Assembly: GCA_045605385.1 (NCBI GenBank)
Contig: JAZUPW010000001.1
Coordinates: forward strand, 1 to 47,421
Direction: 5' to 3'
Source of the DNA: SIG607 sp045605385
GTDB taxonomy: Bacteria; Bacillota; Clostridia; Oscillospirales; Acutalibacteraceae
DNA length: 47,421 nt
Positions 1 through 8,190 of the stretch are shown piece after piece; within the stretch, counting starts at the first letter, position 1, and each line of letters starts with the position of its first letter. The position numbers were made by a program, and so were the translations under genes. The notes under the pieces are model-generated. The model worked only from the letters and a program-made list of their open reading frames with translations. It did no database searches and had not been told where the DNA came from.

Positions 1-267
1 CGCCTCCATCTCAGAAGGGCCGTGGTCCAAATGGAAGCATACGGGGACAGACGCCTTCCTGGCAGCAGCTAAGATCACAGGTGCCAGATAGTAGCCAACC
101 TCTTCGTTGATCAGCCGGGGATATACCTGCAAGATCACAGGTGCTTTCAGCGTTTCCGCCGCCCGAATAACGCCCATAACGGTTTCGATATTGTACACAT
201 TGAAGGCAGGAACGCAGTATCCGCCCTTTTCTGCACCTTCAATAATTTGTTTCAGATTAACAAGCAT
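1..267 (-). CDS. class II fructose/tagatose-bisphosphate aldolase family protein, N-terminal fragment
   Basis: Only the first 89 codons are inside the window; the reading frame runs off the left edge. The start is an ATG preceded by AAGGAGG. The fragment opens with the aldolase-type beta strand and helix (residues 1-20, ending GGYCVPAFNVYN) and reaches HLDHG at residues 79-83, which is the catalytic Asp and first zinc-ligand His of class II aldolases. Members of this family cleave ketose (bis)phosphates to DHAP and an aldehyde using zinc. It lies 11 bp after the Fe-S protein gene and is probably the last visible member of the 1-4.2 kb operon. Substrate (fructose, tagatose or another phosphorylated sugar) cannot be told from the fragment. 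Its GC content is about 60% in the first line, well above the rest of the window. Confidence 0.8.
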   Translation of the reverse strand, partial: MLVNLKQIIEGAEKGGYCVPAFNVYNIETVMGVIRAAETLKAPVILQVYPRLINEEVGYYLAPVILAAARKASVPVCFHLDHGPSEMEA

Positions 268-278
268 ATTTTTCCTCC

Positions 279-1361
279 TTAACCCAAAATCAAATCCTCA
301 ATGGACAGAATCTCCACATCCTCTGCAACTGCTTTCAGAGAAACATACTCAGAAACGCTGGCGGTAACGATGGTATCAACGCCAATGGTCTTGGCATTGA
401 AAATGCGGCGAGCGGCCACCTTCTTCATGACCTGCGGCATATACTGGGCCATCAAAATGTTACCTGCCCAAACTGTTTCTTCCCGGTTCAGCAGCATTTC
501 GCCCAAAACAGCGCAGTTCATAATGATTTCACGGGCAGGCTCGGTTTCATCCAAATCACGGGCAAGCTGATAGGGGTCTTGGAACACAACAGTCTTTTCG
601 CCACGCTCCAAACTCAGCTTCTCGTTTTGTACCAGCTCTGCAACGAAGGAAGTGTAGGTAACAACCTTTGCCGTTGTTTCTACGCCGTACTCACCGCAGG
701 TTTGCTTCAGCACCTTGGCATCTGCAGGATCGTATACTACAACGGTCTTAAATGCATTAAAGGCTTCCCCACAAGCACTCATTTGCGCCTTGGTCTCATT
801 TGCGGCGCCAATGAGGAAATCAAGCTGTGCGCCGGAAGCGGGCTCATTTGTCAGCACTGTAAATTCTACCCCAGCCTTTTCCAGGACACGAATCGCCTTT
901 ACTGCCTGATCAGGTGCCATATAAACGGCATCTACACCCAAATACAGAAGCGTATCGGTCTTGCCGCTATGGGTTTTTGCAGCTTCTAAAACCTCGGCAG
1001 GTACTTCTGTCTTACCGTAGGCGTTGCCGCAGGTCAAGCAGTTTTCCACCAGCTTCATTATATAGGTGGGCAGCTTACCATCCAGCGCCGCTTGCAGTCG
1101 GGTCTCTTTTGTAAACATCACAGGATCCCAGCCGGTGGTGCAGTCGTGGACACAGGCACCACAGGTAGCGCACTCATAAACATTGTCAACGATCTTGGAA
1201 AGATCAACGGCTTCCCGGTTTACAAGGGAAATGCCCAGTGCGCGGGCACGGGCAGTATTTCTCTCCTGACCGGTAGCATTGCCAATAGGGCAAATATGAT
1301 GGCACATCCAGCAGAAACGGCAGGAATCTACATGCTGCTTGCATTTTTCAGACATAATCAT
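279..1361 (-). CDS. GlcF/LutA-like Fe-S oxidoreductase subunit with degenerate CCG domains
   Basis: The N-terminal part has two CX2CX2CX3C ferredoxin motifs (CRFCWMCHHICP and CATCGACVHDC, around residues 14-25 and 64-74), as in the iron-sulfur subunit of glycolate or D-lactate oxidases. The rest follows the two-CCG-domain layout (KAIRVLEKAGVEFTVL, then PREI-like and IVTA-like segments), but the cysteines normally found there are gone: EWCCG-like is EPASG, the HDPC-like site is QDPY, and IVTACPxC-like is IVTASVSEY. It probably passes electrons from the GlcD-like flavoprotein encoded 18 bp upstream. Three in-frame ATGs occur; the second, 8 nt after GGGAGG, is chosen here (the first would give an end at 1367). 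Exact substrate unknown; composition is GC-richer than the bulk of the window. Confidence 0.75.
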   Translation of the reverse strand: MIMSEKCKQHVDSCRFCWMCHHICPIGNATGQERNTARARALGISLVNREAVDLSKIVDNVYECATCGACVHDCTTGWDPVMFTKETRLQAALDGKLPTYIMKLVENCLTCGNAYGKTEVPAEVLEAAKTHSGKTDTLLYLGVDAVYMAPDQAVKAIRVLEKAGVEFTVLTNEPASGAQLDFLIGAANETKAQMSACGEAFNAFKTVVVYDPADAKVLKQTCGEYGVETTAKVVTYTSFVAELVQNEKLSLERGEKTVVFQDPYQLARDLDETEPAREIIMNCAVLGEMLLNREETVWAGNILMAQYMPQVMKKVAARRIFNAKTIGVDTIVTASVSEYVSLKAVAEDVEILSIEDLILG

Positions 1362-1379
1362 CGTCATTTCCTCCCTTTC

Positions 1380-2816
1380 TTACAGACCCAGCTTAAAGGG
1401 ATTCATAATCCCGTTGGGGTCAAGCTGCTTTTTAAGGCCTTCAAATACCTGCATTGCAGGACCGTACTGTTCCTTCATAAGTCTACCCAGCTTGATGCCG
1501 ACACCGTGGTGATCGTTGACAACACCGCCGTTAGCAAGAGCAGCCCGAACACCGCAAGTCCAGATCTCCTGGTGCAGGCGCAGTGCCTCCACAGGATCCT
1601 CCGGCACATCCTTGCCCTCTACGATAAAGCGGTCATAGATCATAGAGCCCCACTCATACCAGTGAGAGAAGTGGGCGATAAACTTTGCCTGAGGGAAGTT
1701 GGTTTCGATAGCTTCCTTCATTGCCCAGTAGATCTTCTCGATCTTGTCATAAGGGGCAATGGTATCCATTGTGCCGAACATCTGAGGAATGTCCATCATA
1801 TGACCGGGATAGAAGAAGGTAATCTTTTCCTTCCACCACTTTTCACCATACTCACTTCCTAAATCCTCTGCGCCGTATTTTGCGAAGGTTTCGAGAAGAA
1901 TCTTCTCCTCAACCTCTACCATTTCCCGAACACCCTCATAGGCAACATTCATAAATGCACCCTTGCGCTCAACACCGACAATCTTCTTGATAAGAGAAGC
2001 GGTTTCAGCCTCGTCATAAAGGCGCATAACAGAGGGCTTGAATTTCTGTAAAAGCTCACGGGAAGCCTGGAATGCACCGTGCATATCCTGGAAGAGGAAG
2101 CCGCGGAAGCGTCTCTCCTCAGGCTGGTCATAAATGCGAAGCTGAGCCTTTGTGATAATACCAAGTGTACCCTCAGAGCCGATGAAAATCTGGTTTAGGT
2201 CGGGTCCTGCCGCATGCTTCGGTGCAGGGCTTGTTTCGATGATATCACCGTTAGGAAGAACGACCTCCATTTTAAGCACCATATCGTCAATTTTGCCGTA
2301 TTTTGTAGAGCAAACACCAATACCTCTGTGCGCTAAAAATCCACCCACGGTAGAGCAAGTAAGTGAAGACGGATAATGCATTGTAGCCTTGCCTACTTCG
2401 TTTGCAGCCCATTCAATATGCTTGTAAATGGCGCCTGTGCCACATTCTATGTACATACCTTCGGTATTAACTTCGTAAATTTTATTCATACGTTTGGTAT
2501 CAAGAATAATACCGCCGCAAACAGGAATAGCACCGCCCTGTGTACCGCCGCCTGCGCCCCATGTTGTTACGGGAAGTTTGTAATAATTGGCTATTTTAAG
2601 CACCTTAGATACATCCTGTGCGTCTGCAGGGCAAACAATAATGTCTGCTTCGGGCATACGGCATCCGCGGTCAGCCCACATACGAGAAAGCCAGTAATAG
2701 TCTACACTGTGTGTAACTTTATCAATTGCTCTTGTAGAGCAGTTTTCTTTTCCTACTGCATCTTCAAGTTCAGTAAGAATCATTGCAAATAAAAATTCGT
2801 TCATCTGGTATTGCAT
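1380..2816 (-). CDS. FAD-binding oxidase, GlcD/D-lactate dehydrogenase type
   Basis: A 478-residue flavoprotein with the usual two-part layout: a PCMH-type FAD domain (about residues 45-230) and an FAD-oxidase C-terminal domain (about 235-475). The FAD motifs are visible: VTTWGAGGGTQGGAIP, STVGGFLAHRGIG, and IFIGSEGTLGIITKAQLRIY. Near the end, NDHHGVGIKLGRLM and DPNGIMNPFKLGL match the substrate/flavin-facing C-terminus of the family. It would oxidise a 2-hydroxy acid and hand electrons to the adjacent Fe-S subunit. The ATG is 7 nt after AAGGAGA. The operon partner is a fucose-isomerase-like protein, so the substrate may be a sugar acid or lactate from deoxysugar breakdown (inference). Base composition changes inside this gene near position 2400 while the frame stays open. 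Confidence 0.85.
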   Translation of the reverse strand: MQYQMNEFLFAMILTELEDAVGKENCSTRAIDKVTHSVDYYWLSRMWADRGCRMPEADIIVCPADAQDVSKVLKIANYYKLPVTTWGAGGGTQGGAIPVCGGIILDTKRMNKIYEVNTEGMYIECGTGAIYKHIEWAANEVGKATMHYPSSLTCSTVGGFLAHRGIGVCSTKYGKIDDMVLKMEVVLPNGDIIETSPAPKHAAGPDLNQIFIGSEGTLGIITKAQLRIYDQPEERRFRGFLFQDMHGAFQASRELLQKFKPSVMRLYDEAETASLIKKIVGVERKGAFMNVAYEGVREMVEVEEKILLETFAKYGAEDLGSEYGEKWWKEKITFFYPGHMMDIPQMFGTMDTIAPYDKIEKIYWAMKEAIETNFPQAKFIAHFSHWYEWGSMIYDRFIVEGKDVPEDPVEALRLHQEIWTCGVRAALANGGVVNDHHGVGIKLGRLMKEQYGPAMQVFEGLKKQLDPNGIMNPFKLGL

Positions 2817-2848
2817 TTTTATATCTCCTTATAAAATATTAACTTAAA

Positions 2849-4246
2849 TTAAATACTGTCTACCTTAAGGTTCGGGAAGTACTTGCAGAACTCTTTAATT
2901 TCTTTTATATAATCCCCGCGCATTTCAACAAAGTGGTGAATGTAGGGTCCGTCTAAAAGTCGGTCTTCTATTTTCTGCAAATCTTCAAACTCACCCCAAA
3001 TATACGTACCGTGAGTCTGAGGTCCTTCGGTTGTATGGCACTTAAGCGGAAGTATCATATAGTTTCCGCTTTCCTGATCAATTCTTGCAACGGTATACTC
3101 GCCGTCTTTCGCGCGAAGCCAGGCGCGCTGATTAACAAGCCTTGCTTTTGTTCCCTCTGCCATTTCGGAAACAGGGAACGGTCCGCAATGCCATAACAGT
3201 TCGGCATTCTTGTTTTCGGGATGTCTTACCGTAAACTCACCGAATAAGGGTTTGCCTTCGCCAAGTGTTGCACATTTTAAAAGTGCCATTGTAAGTGCGC
3301 AGTGCATATCGCTTTCACACGAAATCATATAACCCATTTCGTTAAGAAGTCCGTAAAGTGCGCAAGGAGCCAAGCCATCGAACATAATGGGGGTTGCTGT
3401 CCAACATTCTGCCGAAATAACATCAAGATTAAACTCTTCAAACAAATGCTTATACATAGCCACCATTGTAGCCATCGGTTTTATGTATTTGGGAGTTAAG
3501 TCATCAAGCACGTAATTTGTTAAAAAGTATTGTTCGTACTCGGCAATTTCATTAGCATAAAGAGTTTCGGCGGTTTTCATTCGCTGTTCAATTATTGCAA
3601 AGTTAATGGGAATAATTTTAACACCGAACTTTTCCATAAGTTCGCCTTCATTCCATATAACCGAGAAAAACGGTGCGGGACGCGCCCCAACCTGACCTAT
3701 GCGCATTCCTTTAAAGTTCTTAACCATACAGGCAACGCGTACAAAACTTTCAAAGCCTTCTTTAAATTCATCACTTTCCACTCTGCAACAAGGAAGATGT
3801 GAAAAAGGAATGTGATAACGCTGCATCTGGCGTGAAACACCAAAAAGACCGCACTGAGAATCGGTAGGACGCATACCGTCTACGTAATACTCATCATCAA
3901 GCGGCGCCCACAAAAGCACGGGTTTACCAAGAGCAGACGCAATATCGGCGGCGGCTTCTTCGTTACCGAAGTTGCAGTTAATAATCATAACGGCATCTAC
4001 GTTTTCAGTTTTAAAACGTTCAATAACTTCGGCTGCCGAAGCATCGTCAAAAACAAGGTCTTTAATACCAATACCCTTGTTGTCAACAAAACTAACTTTA
4101 TCGGTTGTAAAATTCTGTTCTATGTAGTCTACAAATTTTTTACCGCGTTGTTCGGCAGAGTACCATGTAAGAAAAGTACCTTTTGGACGGTCGGTAGCAT
4201 TTCTGCGCATAGCAACGAGTCCGATTTTTACTTTGTAATCAAACAT
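2849..4246 (-). CDS. L-fucose/L-arabinose isomerase family protein
   Basis: 465 residues, much shorter than FucI (about 590) but the usual size of the short L-fucose/L-arabinose isomerase-like family. The N-terminal half has the alternating alpha/beta pattern (KIGLVAMRRN, DAVMIINCNFGNEEAA, KPVLLWAPLDDE). The C-terminal part carries acidic and histidine residues typical of the metal site region (ISAECWTATP around 279-288, MISCESDMHCALTM around 312-325). It should interconvert an aldose and ketose with Mn or a similar metal in the cytoplasm. It is the first gene of a minus-strand operon leading into the FAD oxidase 32 bp downstream. AAGGGGA precedes the ATG. The substrate is not determined by sequence; a divergent AraC regulator suggests sugar induction. 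Confidence 0.75.
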   Translation of the reverse strand: MFDYKVKIGLVAMRRNATDRPKGTFLTWYSAEQRGKKFVDYIEQNFTTDKVSFVDNKGIGIKDLVFDDASAAEVIERFKTENVDAVMIINCNFGNEEAAADIASALGKPVLLWAPLDDEYYVDGMRPTDSQCGLFGVSRQMQRYHIPFSHLPCCRVESDEFKEGFESFVRVACMVKNFKGMRIGQVGARPAPFFSVIWNEGELMEKFGVKIIPINFAIIEQRMKTAETLYANEIAEYEQYFLTNYVLDDLTPKYIKPMATMVAMYKHLFEEFNLDVISAECWTATPIMFDGLAPCALYGLLNEMGYMISCESDMHCALTMALLKCATLGEGKPLFGEFTVRHPENKNAELLWHCGPFPVSEMAEGTKARLVNQRAWLRAKDGEYTVARIDQESGNYMILPLKCHTTEGPQTHGTYIWGEFEDLQKIEDRLLDGPYIHHFVEMRGDYIKEIKEFCKYFPNLKVDSI

Positions 4247-4323
4247 ACTGTATCCCCTTTTTTAAAAATTCACATATTTATTTACATTATACAACATTTT
4301 TTCAAAATATGAAATGTTAAAAT

Positions 4324-4351
4324 CGTTACAGTTTTTGTAAAAAACGTTACA
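4324..4351. promoter_or_regulatory. candidate AraC-type operator: two direct CGTTACA repeats, 21 bp apart
   Basis: In the 188-bp divergent spacer between the isomerase gene and the AraC gene, CGTTACA occurs at 4324-4330 and again at 4345-4351, a 21-bp period (two helical turns). That is the spacing expected for direct half-sites of an AraC-family dimer. On the minus strand a TATAAT-like box lies downstream toward the isomerase with only a weak -35, as expected for an activator-dependent promoter. Binding by the adjacent regulator is inference. The remainder of the spacer is A/T-rich with no gene. Confidence 0.45.
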
Positions 4352-4434
4352 AATTTACAATTTTTTCGATATTTTAAAAAAACTCTTTACTTTTTTAAAA
4401 AAATAGGCTACATTGTAAGAAAGGCGGTGAAATT

Positions 4435-5271
4435 ATGCAAATTATACCTTTTGAAGAACTTTACTATACCGATTTTAAAATTACAGAATCGTTTGTAAAA
4501 CCCCATAATTGGTTTGAACGCGGTAACAACTACAGTTGTTTAGGTAAACCAAAACCTTCACACACTCTGCTTTGGTTTAAAAACTGTCGCGGTCGTTTAA
4601 CAAGAAAAGACGGCACGGTTATGGATATAGAAAAGAACCAACTTTTATATACAACAAAAGGCATTGAATACAGCATAGATTTTATTGACACCGCACCCGA
4701 ACAAGTTGATACCATTGTATTTCACTTTCAAATGCACACACAAAACGGTGAAGAATTTACCCCCGCCACAAAGCCTGTTATTTGCATAAAAGAAATTGAC
4801 CCCTCAACCGCAGTTGCTATGGAACTTGCGGCGGAAGAGTATAAAAAGAATATTGTTTGCGTTGCCGAAATAACGTCGGTAATATATTTGCTTTTCGCTA
4901 AAATATGCAAAAGGCAAAGGAACAGAATAGTTAAGAAAAAGTATAATTATATACGAACAGGCATTGAAATGCTTGAAAACGACAGCGAAAAAAGTATGGA
5001 AGAAATAGCGCAGGCTTGCGGCGTAAGTGAAGGTTACTTCAGAAAACTTTTCCGCGAATACAGCGGCGACAACCCAATGGAATTCCGTCAGAAGCACCGC
5101 GTTGAAAAAGCAAAACAACTTTTGGTGTTAGATAACCTATCGGTAAGCCAGATAGCCCACGAACTTGGCTTTTCAGACATTTACCACTTCAGCAAAACCT
5201 TTAAAAAATATAGCGGTATGTCCCCTCTTGAATACGTAAAAAAAGCAAAAGACACTTCTTTTACCGAATAG
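4435..5271 (+). CDS. AraC family transcriptional regulator
   Basis: 278 residues. The N-terminal half is cupin-like (HTLLWFKNCRGRLTRKDG, then QLLYTTKGIEYSIDF), the sugar-sensing type. The C-terminal 100 residues hold two helix-turn-helix motifs: SMEEIAQACGVSEGYFRKLFRE and LSVSQIAHELGFSDIYHFSKTF followed by the KYSGMSPLEY signature. AAAGGCGGTG is the ribosome binding site. It is transcribed away from the isomerase/oxidase/aldolase operon, with paired CGTTACA repeats between them, so it is the likely activator of that operon. The inducer is unknown. Confidence 0.9.
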   Translation: MQIIPFEELYYTDFKITESFVKPHNWFERGNNYSCLGKPKPSHTLLWFKNCRGRLTRKDGTVMDIEKNQLLYTTKGIEYSIDFIDTAPEQVDTIVFHFQMHTQNGEEFTPATKPVICIKEIDPSTAVAMELAAEEYKKNIVCVAEITSVIYLLFAKICKRQRNRIVKKKYNYIRTGIEMLENDSEKSMEEIAQACGVSEGYFRKLFREYSGDNPMEFRQKHRVEKAKQLLVLDNLSVSQIAHELGFSDIYHFSKTFKKYSGMSPLEYVKKAKDTSFTE

Positions 5272-5286
5272 AACTGTAACAAAACA

Positions 5287-5333
5287 AAATCTCTCAAAAA
5301 AGCCTGATTTGGGCTAATTTGAGAGATTTTTTT
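5287..5333. terminator. bidirectional intrinsic terminator
   Basis: AAATCTCTCAAA at 5287-5298 pairs with TTTGAGAGATTT at 5318-5329, with an inner AGCC/GGCT pair, and a T-run follows. It sits between the convergent AraC gene and the alpha/beta hydrolase gene and can serve both. Confidence 0.8.
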
Positions 5334-5335
5334 GC

Positions 5336-6304
5336 TTAATCAAAATCTTTAAAGAAATTCAGCACTGTGGTTTCGTAAGAGGGTTTATCTACAACGTAAC
5401 TCATTCCGTGCTCAGCGCCTGGGACAATAAGTAATCGCTTTTCTGATTTACAGGCTTTATAATTTTCGTAAGTCATTTCAACGGGGACAAAGCTGTCGTC
5501 GCTTCCGTGAATAAACAAAACGGGGATATCGGTGTTATTAAGCGCTTCAAGCGTTGAATATTCCTTGGAACCTATGTTAATACATTTTTTGCATAAATCA
5601 TCGGCAATAGAAGAAAACATAGTGTAAGATAAACGCATATTGTTGTTAACAACGTGCTTCCATATTTCATCGGCGCTTGTAAATCCGCAATCGGCAATTA
5701 TGCCCTTAACGTTATAGGGTAAATCAAGCGCAGAAGCCATTAACACAGTTGCCGCTCCCATAGAAACCCCCGCAAGATAAATTGGTAAATCGCAACTGAT
5801 TTCACGGTTTACATAATCTGCCCAATCAGCGCAGTCAAAACGTTCTATCATTCCAAAACCCATATAGTCGCCGCCGCTTTGTCCTTGACCGCGCTGTTCA
5901 ACGTAAAGCACACTGCAATCGTTATTATGCCAGAACTCGTATATGGCGCAAAAATCCTTTGCCCAAGAAGAACGCCAACCGTGCATTGCAATTATAATAC
6001 GTTTTGCATTTTGATTTTTATAAAAATGTCCCGTAAGTTTTTCGCCGTCACGCGCAACAATTTCTACCGTTTCAAGCGGCTGCATAACGAACTGTTTAGA
6101 AAGCACCTCTATTTGTTCTAAAATTTCTTTGGTATTTTCATTTCCCGAAATGCGGTTTTTTGCCTTTTTATAAAGTTTGGGTTCTTCCCTGTCCAGCGCA
6201 ATTTTTACAAGATTTTTTGTAAGCGCATAAGAAGTAACCGCCGCCGTAACCGCACCCGCAAGAACAGCCGATGCTCCAAGTAATATTTTATTTTTCTTTT
6301 TCAT
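5336..6304 (-). CDS. membrane-anchored alpha/beta hydrolase
   Basis: 322 residues from the ATG that follows AAAGGAAG by 8 nt. A positively charged start (MKKKNK) and a hydrophobic stretch to about residue 28 suggest an N-terminal membrane anchor. The hydrolase core shows the oxyanion region IIIAMHGWRSS, the nucleophile elbow GVSMGAA, a later FIHGSDDSFVP (acid region) and GAEHGMSY with the catalytic His. This arrangement matches the BAAT/acyl-CoA-thioesterase-like or serine peptidase S9-like alpha/beta hydrolases annotated in Clostridia. It is probably an esterase or peptidase acting near the membrane; substrate not predictable. It stands convergent to the AraC gene and 50 bp downstream of the HAD phosphatase gene, so the two may be cotranscribed. 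Confidence 0.8.
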   Translation of the reverse strand: MKKKNKILLGASAVLAGAVTAAVTSYALTKNLVKIALDREEPKLYKKAKNRISGNENTKEILEQIEVLSKQFVMQPLETVEIVARDGEKLTGHFYKNQNAKRIIIAMHGWRSSWAKDFCAIYEFWHNNDCSVLYVEQRGQGQSGGDYMGFGMIERFDCADWADYVNREISCDLPIYLAGVSMGAATVLMASALDLPYNVKGIIADCGFTSADEIWKHVVNNNMRLSYTMFSSIADDLCKKCINIGSKEYSTLEALNNTDIPVLFIHGSDDSFVPVEMTYENYKACKSEKRLLIVPGAEHGMSYVVDKPSYETTVLNFFKDFD

Positions 6305-6354
6305 AAACCGCACTTCCTTTCTTTAATATATTATTCCCACTTTTTTACATAAAT

Positions 6355-6996
6355 TTAAAATTTTTCCAAAATTTTTACTAATTCTTCCGTAGTGTCTGCA
6401 ATTTGAACAGCACCGCACTTCAGCATTTCCTCAACGTTTCCGTAACCCCAAGACACACCAACTGTTTTAATACCGTGTTCATTAGCGCCCACAACGTCAA
6501 AAGCAGTATCACCCACCATTATTGCGTTTTTTACCTTTATTTTTTCAAGCAAATATGCAATAACGTCGGCTTTGGAATCGCGGCTTTTATCAAGTGTTGC
6601 GCCGCACACTAAATCGAAATAATCGTAAATGCCTAAATACTTCATAATTTTAACCGACATTTCTTCGGGCTTTGACGTGGCAACGTAAAGGTTATAACCT
6701 TTGCTTTTAAGTTCTTTAAGCATTTCCTTTACACCGCTATACAGTTTGGTTTCGTACATACCAATTGGCACATAACGGCTTCGGTACACCTCTACCGCCT
6801 TTTCCGCCTGTGCTTTATCGACGCCGAACTTAACAAAAGTATCCCTTAGCGGCGGACCTATAAACACCTGCATCTCTTCCCTTTTGGGAATGGGAAGTTT
6901 AAAATATTCAAGCGCTAACGTTGCGCAGTTAATAATACCTTCGGCGGAATCAGACAAAGTGCCGTCTAAATCGAAAAATATATTTTTAATCTTCAT
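6355..6996 (-). CDS. HAD-family phosphatase, phosphoglycolate phosphatase-like
   Basis: 213 residues with all HAD motifs: FFDLDGTLSDS (motif I, the nucleophilic Asp followed by the acid/base Asp), VATSKP (motif II Thr/Ser region), KSRDSKADVI with a motif III Lys, and MVGDTAFDVVGA (motif IV). The helical cap between motifs I and II (IIGPPL-like FIGPPLRDTF) is that of the Gph/PgmB class. It probably dephosphorylates small phosphosugars or phosphoglycolate in the cytoplasm. A GGTGAG lies before the ATG. Divergent from the PHP gene. Substrate specificity is not certain. Confidence 0.85.
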   Translation of the reverse strand: MKIKNIFFDLDGTLSDSAEGIINCATLALEYFKLPIPKREEMQVFIGPPLRDTFVKFGVDKAQAEKAVEVYRSRYVPIGMYETKLYSGVKEMLKELKSKGYNLYVATSKPEEMSVKIMKYLGIYDYFDLVCGATLDKSRDSKADVIAYLLEKIKVKNAIMVGDTAFDVVGANEHGIKTVGVSWGYGNVEEMLKCGAVQIADTTEELVKILEKF

Positions 6997-7052
6997 AGTT
7001 TTCTCACCACAAAATGATTATATCACAAAATTGTTAATTTTTCAAAAATATA

Positions 7053-7081
7053 TTGCGAAATTTAATGTTTTGTTTTAAAAT
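7053..7081 (+). promoter_or_regulatory. predicted sigma-A promoter for the PHP-mgsA genes
   Basis: TTGCGA at 7053-7058 and TAAAAT at 7076-7081 are separated by 17 bp, 17 bp before the PHP-domain start codon. Confidence 0.6.
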
Positions 7082-7098
7082 CTATTTGGTGATGTTTT

Positions 7099-7797
7099 AT
7101 GAAAATAGACATGCACGTACATTGTCTTCCCGTAAGCCTTTGTGCAAAAATAAATTTTGATGAAGTTCCTCCTATTTTTAAAGACGGTGGTATTGATGGA
7201 TTTGTACTTGTAAATCATTGTTATCCCAATCACTGCTGTAAGTTGGGCGATACCTTAGAAAAGCAGGCAAAAGAATATTTAAATACATATTTAAAGTGCA
7301 AAGAAGCGGGCGAAAAATTGGGTATAAAAGTGTTCTTCGGTGTTGAATTAAAACTAATAAACCAAGAAGGCAAACCTGAATTCTTACTTTACGGAATTAG
7401 TGAGGAAACCTTTTTAAACTCCTATCCGCTTTATAATTTAAGCCAGAAAGAATTGTTTGATTTCTGCAATAAGAACAATATTTTAATGGTTCAGGCGCAC
7501 CCATTCCGCGAAGAGCAGGGATATTCCCCTGCCGACCCGAAATATATGCACGGAATAGAAGTGTATAACCCTCACCCATATTTTGATGCACGTTTTGAAA
7601 CGTCGCTTTCCTTTGCCGAAGAAAACGGCTTACTCAAAACCGCAGGAAGCGATTTCCACTATGAAGGCCAGGTCGGCAATTCAGGTATGGTTATTCCCGA
7701 CAACGTAACCGACCAGTTTATGCTTAGAGATTATTTAAAAACAAAAGAATGTATTATATATAACAAAGAAAGTATTTTTTATAAAGAAACGGAGTAA
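7099..7797 (+). CDS. PHP-domain phosphoesterase-like protein
   Basis: 232 residues. The N-terminus KIDMHVHCLP supplies the HxH metal pair of PHP/amidohydrolase folds. Further metal ligands are likely in FFGVELKL, VQAHPFR and AGSDFHYEG (the final DxH). It follows the layout of small PHP proteins (YciV/HisK-related) that hydrolyse phosphoesters or nucleotides; the exact substrate is unknown. A GGTGAT Shine-Dalgarno precedes the ATG. The stop is only 4 bp before mgsA, so the two are cotranscribed. Confidence 0.8.
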   Translation: MKIDMHVHCLPVSLCAKINFDEVPPIFKDGGIDGFVLVNHCYPNHCCKLGDTLEKQAKEYLNTYLKCKEAGEKLGIKVFFGVELKLINQEGKPEFLLYGISEETFLNSYPLYNLSQKELFDFCNKNNILMVQAHPFREEQGYSPADPKYMHGIEVYNPHPYFDARFETSLSFAEENGLLKTAGSDFHYEGQVGNSGMVIPDNVTDQFMLRDYLKTKECIIYNKESIFYKETE

Positions 7798-7801
7798 AAA
7801 A

Positions 7802-8179
7802 ATGAAAATTGCACTTATTGCGCACGATAAAAAGAAAAACGAAATTATTGAAATTGCAAGAAATTACAAAGACGTTTTAGCAAATCACGAACTGTTTGCA
7901 ACCGGCACAACAGGAACTCTTATTATGGGTGAAACCGGCCTTAACGTTTTCAGAATGAAAAGCGGTCCATTAGGCGGCGACCAACAAATCGGCGCTATGC
8001 TTGCTGACGGCAACTTAGACTTTGTTATTTTTCTTCGCGACCCGCTTACAGCACAGCCTCACGAACCCGACGTTTCGGCGCTTCTTCGCCTTTGTGACGT
8101 TCAGAAAATTCCCCTTGCAACCAACACAGAAAGCGCAAGAATTATGCTTGACGCACTAAAAAGCGGAATTGTATTTTAA
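7802..8179 (+). CDS. mgsA: methylglyoxal synthase
   Basis: 125 residues, close to the usual size for a compact MgsA. The fold markers are all present: LIAHDKKK at the N-terminus, the phosphate-binding ATGTTGT loop, SGPLGGDQQIGA with the catalytic Asp (residue 60), and FLRDPLTAQPHEPDV with the active-site Asp and His (80 and 87). It converts dihydroxyacetone phosphate to methylglyoxal and phosphate, a bypass when triose phosphates accumulate. In this window DHAP would come from rhamnulose-1-phosphate cleavage and from glycerol. It follows the PHP gene by 4 bp and is closed by the hairpin at 8191-8223. Confidence 0.93.
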   Translation: MKIALIAHDKKKNEIIEIARNYKDVLANHELFATGTTGTLIMGETGLNVFRMKSGPLGGDQQIGAMLADGNLDFVIFLRDPLTAQPHEPDVSALLRLCDVQKIPLATNTESARIMLDALKSGIVF

Positions 8180-8190
8180 TAAATATTACG

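Noticed and set aside
1092..1862. 256-codon plus-strand frame opposite the Fe-S and FAD genes
   Set aside because: It is antisense to two well-supported genes, spans their junction and has no family features.
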